Assembly: GCA_018882725.1 (NCBI GenBank)
Contig: VERK01000046.1
Span: 1-12,385, forward strand
Reading direction: 5' to 3'
Length of the DNA: 12,385 bases
Source of the DNA: Actinomycetota bacterium
GTDB lineage: Bacteria > Actinomycetota > Acidimicrobiia > Acidimicrobiales > Ilumatobacteraceae
Each line of letters begins with the position of its first letter. The stretch's first letter is position 1. The notes below the pieces were generated by a model that saw nothing but the letters and a program-made list of their open reading frames with translations, did not search any database and had not been told where the DNA came from. This document shows positions 7,045 through 12,385 of the stretch, in pieces. The position numbers and the translations under genes were made by a program.

Positions 7045-8073
7045 TCACGCCAGCGCGGAATGGAGACGGGTAGCCGCCTCGGCGGCCTTCTGACGGACTT
7101 CGTCGAGGTCGACACGGGTGGGTCGTCCGTCAGCGAGCAGTACCTCGCCGTCGGCTCGAACCACGTCGATCGCGCGGATGCCAGGCGTGAACGCGACGTG
7201 CCAGGGCGAGTCGACGTGGTCGTAGTTCCAGGTGACCTGGTCGTCTCGGCACTCGGGGAGCAGATCCCAGGAGGCGGTCAGCCAAGCCCAAGCGTCGTCC
7301 GGGCTGCGGCCGATGTCGTCGTTGCGCGCGGCGACGTAGGCGAGTCGGAACTCTTCGAGCATGTCGGCGCCTATTCCGTCGGTGCCGAGAACGATGCGAT
7401 TCGATCGGGCAGCCGGTCGCGCGTACCCAACCGAGTTGTTCATGTTGCTACGTGGATTGTGGGCGATGGTTCCGGGCAACTCGCGATCGAGGTGGACGCA
7501 GTGAACGAGAAGCCAGTCTTCACGAGCCAGCGACGAAAGACGTTGGCCAGCCTCGATGTCGTCGACTCCTTCCGCCACGTGGATGTGCACTCCCACACCG
7601 AGGTCGGCCGCCAGCCCGGCCGCATCGTGAAGGAGTTCGTCGCCACATGTGAAGGCGGCGTGAACCCCGACCAGACCACGGCCGCCAGCGCGGATGAATC
7701 GCTCGTTCTCACGCAGACCGCGCCGTCCGCCGTCGATGCCGTGGCGATCGGTGACTCCGTAGGAGCACACGACGCGCACGCCGACTTCTTCACAGGCCTG
7801 CGCGATCACATCGAGACTGCCCTCGATGGCGTTCGGACCCTCGTGGTGATCGATGATGCCGGTGGTCCCCGAGCACAACGCTTCGACGGCACCGAGTTTG
7901 GCCGACCAGTAGAGCGTGTCGAGGTCGAGAGCGGCGTCGAGTCGCCACCAGATCTGCTGGAGGGTGCTCAGGAAGTCGTGCGGCTGCACCGGTGGGGCCG
8001 GCATGCCACGCGCCAACGACGAGTACAGATGGTGGTGCGCACACACCAACCCGGGCGTCGTCGTTGCGGTCAC
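7045..8073 (-). CDS. ssnA: SsnA-like metal-dependent amidohydrolase/deaminase, lacking the N-terminal beta-sandwich segment
   Basis: Amidohydrolase-superfamily enzyme expected to hydrolyse a C-N bond of a heterocycle using a bound metal. It has 342 residues, while E. coli SsnA has about 440. Similarity to SsnA is clear in PGLVCAHHHLYSSLARGM (7-24), DFLSTLQQIWWRLDAALD (33-50), IIDHHEGP (73-80), HIHVAEGVDDIE (163-174), AHNPRSNMNNSVGYA (204-218) and LGTDGIGADMLEEF (229-242). Likely metal ligands are H13 and H15 (HxH), H165, H191 and D232. GTG at 8073 is chosen because it overlaps the upstream xanthine dehydrogenase stop by 4 bases (GTGA); the open frame further upstream encodes only shadow sequence. 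As a result the first 55-60 residues of SsnA are absent, and the part after about residue 260 is also shorter, while the C-terminal strand region (GEVLLADGRPT) remains. The barrel and active site appear intact. Family call is firm; ortholog status is moderate. Confidence 0.88.
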   Translation of the reverse strand: MTATTTPGLVCAHHHLYSSLARGMPAPPVQPHDFLSTLQQIWWRLDAALDLDTLYWSAKLGAVEALCSGTTGIIDHHEGPNAIEGSLDVIAQACEEVGVRVVCSYGVTDRHGIDGGRRGLRENERFIRAGGRGLVGVHAAFTCGDELLHDAAGLAADLGVGVHIHVAEGVDDIEAGQRLSSLAREDWLLVHCVHLDRELPGTIAHNPRSNMNNSVGYARPAARSNRIVLGTDGIGADMLEEFRLAYVAARNDDIGRSPDDAWAWLTASWDLLPECRDDQVTWNYDHVDSPWHVAFTPGIRAIDVVRADGEVLLADGRPTRVDLDEVRQKAAEAATRLHSALA

Positions 8074-10667
8074 TGTTCGTCGGCGTCGTCGTTGGCCGGA
8101 CGCATGGGGAGCACCGTGCGCCAGTTGCCGTCCCATTGATGCAAGGCGGCTGCCACCGCACCGGCGGTCGGAACCAGGCCGATCTCTCCGACGCCCTTGA
8201 TGCCGTACGGAGCGTTGGGCTGCGGAGATTCGACCAGGATCACGTCGATGGCCGGCACGTCCTTGGCCCGCAGGATTCCGAGCGAGCGCAGCGTCATGTT
8301 GGTAGGGAATCCGGTCTCGGGATCGGAGGGGAAGTCTTCCGACAATGCGTACCCCAGGCCCATGTGCACCGAACCTTCGATCTGTCCTTCGCACAACGTG
8401 GGATTGACGGCCCGACCCACGTCGTGCGCGGCCACCACACGATTCACCTTTCCCGTCGAGCGATCGACACGAACCAACTGCGCGGCGTAACCGAAGGTGG
8501 AGTGGATCGTGGGGTTCTCGACCTCACCCAACTTCTGTGTCCAGTCGACTCGATACTCGCCGTAATGGTCGACGCCGACCGAGCAACCCGCGTCTTTGGC
8601 CGCGAGACAGGCCGCGCGTACGGCGCCCGCACCCATGAGGGTTCCGCGCGAACCCGTGGTCTGGCCGAATCCCAATTCGCGGGTCGTGTCGACGATGACG
8701 CGGATGCGTTCGGGAGCAATGCCCAATTCCTCGACCACTACTTGCAGAGCGACTGTGTTGATGCCTTGTCCCATTTCGGTCCAGCCGTGGCGAACCTCCA
8801 CGACCCCATCAGCGCGGAAATGAACGACGGCACCCGTGACTTCCTTGAAGCCGTTGCCGAGTCCGCTGTTCTTGAGGCCCAGACCGAGCCCGACCGCATC
8901 GCCCGATGCGACCGCGACATCGAAGTGAGGCTTGATCTCGTCGAGGCACTTCTCGGCTCCGAGGCACCCGTCGTCCATGATCTGCCCGGGCCCCCACACT
9001 TGACCCGGCCGGATGACATTCAGTTTGCGCATGCTCCAGCCGTCGAGCCCCACTTCGTGAGCGAGCCGATCCATGACTCCCTCCATGGCGAACTGAGCTT
9101 GGTTGGCGCCGAAACCGCGGAACGCCCCGCACACCGGGTTGTTCGTGCGTACGGCCACTGCTTCCACGTCGATGGCGGGCAGGTGATAGGGGCCCGACGC
9201 GTGGCCAGCCATGCGCTCGAGGACCTTCATGCCGACGCTCGCATAGGCGCCGCTGTCGCCGACCGCGCGCACACGCAGCGCGGTGAGGCGGCCCTCTGAA
9301 TCGCAGCCAGCGGTGTACTCCATCCGGATGGGGTGGCGCTTGGCGTGCATGAGGAGCGATTCTTCGCGCGACAACGTGCACTTCACCGGGCGATCGAGAA
9401 GCCAGGCGGCCAGAGCGGCCTGCGCCTGATTGCTCATGTCTTCTTTGCCGCCGAACGCACCGCCGTTGGTGACGAGTTCGACCGTGACCTGATCGTTTCC
9501 GATTCCGAGCACTCGCGCGATGTCGTTACGGTCGTCCCACACACCCTGGCCGCCCGAATAGACATGGAGGTGACGACGACCATCGCGAACGCTCGGTACT
9601 GCCAACGAGCTCTCGGGTTCGAGAAAGGCGTGTTCGATGCGTTGCGTCTGGAAAACCTCCGACACCACGTGAGTCGATGAGGCCAACGCTTCGTCCACGT
9701 CACCACGGTGGTACTTGCTGATGCTGAGAACATTCGAGTCAGTGCCCCACACTGCGATTTCGGGCGAGTCGATGGCAGCGACCGCATCGGTGATGACGGG
9801 AAGCACCCTGTAGTCGATCTGCACGAGAGTCGCGGCGCGACGGGCGATCTGGCGAGTCTCGGCGACGACGACGGCCAGAACGTCACCGGCGTAACTGGTG
9901 CGACCCCCGACCGGGATCATGATCGGCCAGTCCTTGTAGATGAGCCCGACTTTCAACTCGGCCGGGACGTCGGCGGCCGTGTACACCGCGACCACGCCAG
10001 GAACGGCGAGTGCAGCCGTCGTGTCGATGGATGTTATCTCGGCGCGGGCGTGGGCCGTGAGGTGCAGCGCCGCGTGCAGCATGCCGGGTACGCGGATGTC
10101 GTCGACGTACCCGCGATCGCCGAGGGTCAACTCCTTGGCTTCGTACTTGGTTCCACGACTCCCGATACCACCGGGTGCGACGGGGGTCAGCGTGACGCCC
10201 TTGGCGACCGCATCGATGGCGTCGAGGACCTTCACGTAACCGGTGCATCGACACAAGTGGGCACCGAGATGGCGTGCCATGTCCTCGCGTTTGAGGTCGG
10301 CACCCTTTTTGTCGACTTGGGCCTTGGCCCGCATGACGATGCCGGGAATGCAAAAGCCGCATTGCAGGCCACCACAGGCGGCGAAGGCGTCGGCGTAGGT
10401 GTCACGTTCGTTCTGTGGCAGACCCTCGAGAGTGGTGATGGTCTTGCCCGCGACCTTGGTGAGTGGCTGCTGGCAACTCACGACGGGGCGTCCGTCGATG
10501 AGAACCGTGCAACAACCGCATTGACCCGATGGGGAGCAACCGTCCTTGGGGGATGTGATGTCGAGTTCGTCACGCAGAGCCGCCAGGAGATGCGGGTGGT
10601 CGCCGCGAACGCTGACCTCGCGACCGTTGACGACGAGCGACACGGGTGTGGTGATCATGTCGGTCAT
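8070..10667 (-). CDS. xdhD: Fused [2Fe-2S]-molybdenum hydroxylase, XdhD / selenium-dependent xanthine dehydrogenase type
   Basis: A single-chain molybdenum hydroxylase of 865 residues without an FAD domain. The N-terminal ferredoxin domain has C44-x5-C50-x2-C53-x11-C65; the helical cluster domain has C103-x2-C106 and C139-x-C141 (LCRCTGY). After a linker (about 155-175) come the hammerhead and Mo-cofactor domains, with FLEPE (348-352), GGAFGGKED (402-410), AFRGFG (515-520; R517), EMGQG (631-635) and GIKGVGE (822-828; E828 the expected base). The order 2Fe-2S then Mo without FAD, and the region GEYRVDW (703-709) through HDVGRAVNP and MGLGYALSEDFP, match E. coli XdhD and the selenium-dependent xanthine dehydrogenases. 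ATG at 10667 follows the carbamoylase stop by two bases and has a strong GAGGAG six bases upstream; the frame open to 10865 is shadow. Likely substrate xanthine, hypoxanthine or a related heterocycle; a selenium-containing cofactor is possible in the family but not visible in sequence. The gene symbol is by resemblance only. Confidence 0.9.
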   Translation of the reverse strand: MTDMITTPVSLVVNGREVSVRGDHPHLLAALRDELDITSPKDGCSPSGQCGCCTVLIDGRPVVSCQQPLTKVAGKTITTLEGLPQNERDTYADAFAACGGLQCGFCIPGIVMRAKAQVDKKGADLKREDMARHLGAHLCRCTGYVKVLDAIDAVAKGVTLTPVAPGGIGSRGTKYEAKELTLGDRGYVDDIRVPGMLHAALHLTAHARAEITSIDTTAALAVPGVVAVYTAADVPAELKVGLIYKDWPIMIPVGGRTSYAGDVLAVVVAETRQIARRAATLVQIDYRVLPVITDAVAAIDSPEIAVWGTDSNVLSISKYHRGDVDEALASSTHVVSEVFQTQRIEHAFLEPESSLAVPSVRDGRRHLHVYSGGQGVWDDRNDIARVLGIGNDQVTVELVTNGGAFGGKEDMSNQAQAALAAWLLDRPVKCTLSREESLLMHAKRHPIRMEYTAGCDSEGRLTALRVRAVGDSGAYASVGMKVLERMAGHASGPYHLPAIDVEAVAVRTNNPVCGAFRGFGANQAQFAMEGVMDRLAHEVGLDGWSMRKLNVIRPGQVWGPGQIMDDGCLGAEKCLDEIKPHFDVAVASGDAVGLGLGLKNSGLGNGFKEVTGAVVHFRADGVVEVRHGWTEMGQGINTVALQVVVEELGIAPERIRVIVDTTRELGFGQTTGSRGTLMGAGAVRAACLAAKDAGCSVGVDHYGEYRVDWTQKLGEVENPTIHSTFGYAAQLVRVDRSTGKVNRVVAAHDVGRAVNPTLCEGQIEGSVHMGLGYALSEDFPSDPETGFPTNMTLRSLGILRAKDVPAIDVILVESPQPNAPYGIKGVGEIGLVPTAGAVAAALHQWDGNWRTVLPMRPANDDADEQ

Positions 10668-10669
10668 GT

Positions 10670-11647
10670 TCAGCTCCTCGGCGGCTCGATGACGCCGCGT
10701 TGACTCGTGAGACGGGTGTACACCTCGGGACGGCGATAGCGATCGAAGTCGAACAACGTCTCCTTGTAGCGACGACACCATTCGAGATCGCAGTCGACAC
10801 TGATCAACTCGTCGCCGGTGGTGATGGTCTGGGCGACGATCTGACCGGACGGGGCCACGATGCACGATTGTCCGAGCGAATCGACGCCCTCTTCGACGCC
10901 GCCCTTGGCGACACCGATCACCCAGGTTCCGTTCTGGTAGGCACCCGCTTGCATCACGAGCGAGTTGTGGAAGCCCTGGAGGATGTCCTGTGACGGGTCG
11001 GGGACGTAATGAATCGGGGTGTTGTAACCGCAGAGGATCATCTCGACCCCTTGGAGACCCATCTCGCGGTACGACTCGGGCCAGCGGCGGTCGTTGCAGA
11101 TCATCATTCCGACGATGCCGCCGAACGCGCGCCAGACCGGAAAGCCTTCCGGACTCGGCTCGAAGTAGTAGCGCTCGGCGTGTTGGAAGGGACGGTCTGG
11201 CTCGTTGGTCTCGTGTCCCGGGATGTGCACCTTTCGGTACTTGCCGACGATGGAGCCGTTCCGTTCGACCAGGACCTGCGTGTTGTACCGGTGGCGATTT
11301 CCGTTGCGATCGGGTTCGGTGAGCTCGGCGTAACCGAGACAGAAACCGATTCCGAGTCGACGAGCCTCGTCGAACAGCGGCTGGGTGGCGTCGTTCGGCA
11401 TGGCTGTCTCGTACCAGTGATCGGATTCGCCGATGTTGGAAATGAACCAGCGCGGGAAAAAAGTCGTGAGCGCCAACTCGGGGAAGACGACCAGTTCGAC
11501 GCCCCGTTCGGCAGCCCGACGGAGCAGAACGAGAAGACGTTCGACGACATCGGAACGTGAATGATCGCGGTTGATCGGTCCCAATTGGGCCGCTCCGACG
11601 TTCACGATCCGCTGAGTGCCGATGTCGTGTGTGAAGTGAGTGGACAC
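10670..11647 (-). CDS. N-carbamoyl-D-amino acid hydrolase (nitrilase superfamily)
   Basis: Hydrolyses an N-carbamoyl amino acid or similar ureido compound to the amine, CO2 and ammonia; cytoplasmic. It has 325 residues (family about 304, with a longer N terminus here). The Glu-Lys-Cys triad is present: E57 in VFPELALTTFFPRW, K139 in GKYRKVHIPGH, C184 in MICNDRRWPE. By comparison with the Agrobacterium D-carbamoylase recalled from memory, pocket residues H141, H156 (RPFQH), N185, R187 and R188 are also kept, so true carbamoylase-type substrate binding is likely rather than generic amidase activity. The start is GTG at 11647, preceded by AGAGGAG at a 5-base distance and 16 bases after the preceding gene's stop. 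The stop is two bases before the fused dehydrogenase start. The family call is strong; the natural substrate could be any ureido acid arising from hydantoin, pyrimidine or purine ring opening. Confidence 0.92.
   Translation of the reverse strand: MSTHFTHDIGTQRIVNVGAAQLGPINRDHSRSDVVERLLVLLRRAAERGVELVVFPELALTTFFPRWFISNIGESDHWYETAMPNDATQPLFDEARRLGIGFCLGYAELTEPDRNGNRHRYNTQVLVERNGSIVGKYRKVHIPGHETNEPDRPFQHAERYYFEPSPEGFPVWRAFGGIVGMMICNDRRWPESYREMGLQGVEMILCGYNTPIHYVPDPSQDILQGFHNSLVMQAGAYQNGTWVIGVAKGGVEEGVDSLGQSCIVAPSGQIVAQTITTGDELISVDCDLEWCRRYKETLFDFDRYRRPEVYTRLTSQRGVIEPPRS
10674..10679 (-). promoter_or_regulatory. Ribosome binding site of the fused xanthine dehydrogenase gene
   Basis: GAGGAG on the - strand, six bases before the ATG at 10667. 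It lies inside the last codons of the carbamoylase gene and fixes the start of the dehydrogenase at 10667 rather than at upstream codons. Confidence 0.75.
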
Positions 11648-11652
11648 GGTGT

Positions 11653-11659
11653 CTCCTCT
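11653..11659 (-). promoter_or_regulatory. Ribosome binding site of the D-carbamoylase gene
   Basis: AGAGGAG on the - strand, five bases before the GTG at 11647. It is the main reason to accept a GTG start here. Confidence 0.75.
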
Positions 11660-11663
11660 GGGC

Positions 11664-12383
11664 TTACGGCTTCTCGTTGGATGATTCGTGTGGTTGTGCG
11701 GCGAATTCAGTATGCGCGAGCCTCCACATCACGTCGAGGAGGATGTCGGTTCCCTCGACCAGGTCGGCCGGTTCAGTGAATTCGGCCGGGTTGTGGCTGA
11801 TCCCGAGATGCGATTGGGTGAAGATCATCGCGGTTGGGCAGACGCGAGCCAGCATCTGGGCGTCGTGTCCGGCGCCCGAGGGGAGCCGCATGTTCGAGTG
11901 ACCTCGCTCGCGGATCACGTTTTCGATGAGATCGACGACGCGGTTGTCGAAGACCACGGGTTCGAAGCGAGCCAGGCGTCGGGTTTCGATCGCCACACCC
12001 TCGTCGGTCGCAACCTGCTCGAGGAATTCGGTGATCTCGGCTTCGGCCCGCTGCAGGGTGGTTTCGTCGGTGTTGCGCACGTCGAGGGTGAGCGTGGCCG
12101 AACGTGGAACGACATTCACCAGATTGGGCACCAGGTCGATCTTGCCGACCGTGCACACCTGGTCGCCGCCGTAACGAGTGGCGAGATCGCGAAGGAACAC
12201 GACGATGCGGCCAGCGACGAGGGCAGGGTCGTGTCGCAACGACATGGGCGTCGTTCCGGCGTGGTTGCTCTGGCCGGAGATGGTCACTTCTTGCCACGAG
12301 ATTCCCTGCACGCCGGTGACCGTTCCGAAGCGTTTGTCGTCGGCTTCGAGTCGAGGGCCTTGTTCGATGTGCAACTCGACGAA
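11664..12383 (-). CDS. Zn-dependent N-carbamoyl-L-amino acid hydrolase / allantoate amidohydrolase (M20 family), 5' end outside window
   Basis: A binuclear-metal amidohydrolase that releases ammonia and CO2 from ureido compounds (N-carbamoyl-L-amino acids, ureidopropionate or allantoate). The frame stays open to the right edge, so the start lies beyond 12385; 239 residues are visible, about the last 58 % of the usual 410. The visible part begins with FVELHIEQGP-LE, the metal/catalytic-glutamate motif of this family. Then come GQSNHAGTTPMSLRHD (dimerisation/substrate-contact segment), NLVNVVPRSATLTLDVRN, SGAGHDA and GISHNPAEFT, whose histidines complete the usual metal and substrate contacts. 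The TTG codon at 12374 is internal, not a start. The stop TAA lies 16 bases before the next gene. L-carbamoylase and allantoate amidohydrolase cannot be separated on this fragment. Confidence 0.92.
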   Translation of the reverse strand, partial: FVELHIEQGPRLEADDKRFGTVTGVQGISWQEVTISGQSNHAGTTPMSLRHDPALVAGRIVVFLRDLATRYGGDQVCTVGKIDLVPNLVNVVPRSATLTLDVRNTDETTLQRAEAEITEFLEQVATDEGVAIETRRLARFEPVVFDNRVVDLIENVIRERGHSNMRLPSGAGHDAQMLARVCPTAMIFTQSHLGISHNPAEFTEPADLVEGTDILLDVMWRLAHTEFAAQPHESSNEKP

Positions 12384-12385
12384 TG

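Noticed and set aside
8074..8394. N-terminal extension of the SsnA-like protein that might supply the missing strands
   Set aside because: It is arginine-rich, has no hydrophobic strand pattern, and lies opposite to codon constraint in the C-terminal part of the fused dehydrogenase.
7060..10703. Long + strand open frames opposite the SsnA-like and fused dehydrogenase genes (7060-8139, 7992-9299, 9708-10703)
   Set aside because: They are mirror frames of clearly conserved proteins; their translations contain no recognisable domain and cross real gene boundaries.
10668..10865. 66-residue N-terminal extension of the fused dehydrogenase
   Set aside because: It is arginine-rich shadow sequence of the carbamoylase gene; a strong GAGGAG and the ferredoxin-domain beginning fix the start at 10667.

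Overview
The window is G+C-rich and contains almost no non-coding DNA. It looks like an accessory catabolic region of an actinobacterium. Acidimicrobiia (Ilumatobacter-like) is my best guess, based on the strongly GTCGAC-rich codon style, an F420-type LLM oxidoreductase, a biotinyl-carboxyltransferase fusion and a likely leaderless start. This placement is inference; no marker gene is present.

Layout. On the + strand (positions 1-2367) are the 3' end of a cytochrome P450 gene and a biotinyl-carrier/carboxyltransferase fusion (acyl-CoA carboxylase), with stop and start sharing one base. All the rest, read leftward on the - strand from 12385 to 2380, is a run of eight tightly packed genes. In order of transcription they are: an M20-family N-carbamoyl-L-amino acid hydrolase/allantoate amidohydrolase (5' end outside the window); an N-carbamoyl-D-amino acid hydrolase of the nitrilase superfamily; a molybdenum hydroxylase with its 2Fe-2S and Mo domains fused (XdhD / selenium-dependent xanthine dehydrogenase type); an SsnA-like metal-dependent amidohydrolase; then, after a 39-base gap with a possible promoter, an LLM flavin/F420 oxidoreductase; and the FAD, 2Fe-2S and Mo subunits of a second, three-subunit molybdenum hydroxylase. 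Most junctions in this run are 4-base ATGA or GTGA overlaps. The two strands converge with only 12 bases between stop codons.

How the genes may work together. Two unlike molybdenum hydroxylases, a deaminase-type amidohydrolase, two ureido (N-carbamoyl) hydrolases and a flavin/F420 oxidoreductase together suggest stepwise opening of an N-heterocycle: hydroxylation, hydrolytic deamination or ring cleavage, then release of carbamoyl nitrogen as ammonia and CO2. The xdhD-ssnA pair resembles the E. coli ygfK-ssnA-xdhD region, which has been linked to selenate reduction and to oxygen-independent purine breakdown. Here it is joined to carbamoyl hydrolases and a CO-dehydrogenase-like hydroxylase instead. 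Purines or related heterocycles are the leading substrate guess, but the sequence alone cannot name the substrate. A ring-opening cyclic amidohydrolase (hydantoinase, allantoinase), a urate oxidase, molybdenum-cofactor accessory genes, transporters and regulators are not seen; some may lie beyond 12385.

There is no tRNA, rRNA, CRISPR array, insertion sequence or obvious factor-independent terminator, and no gene-free stretch longer than 300 bases.
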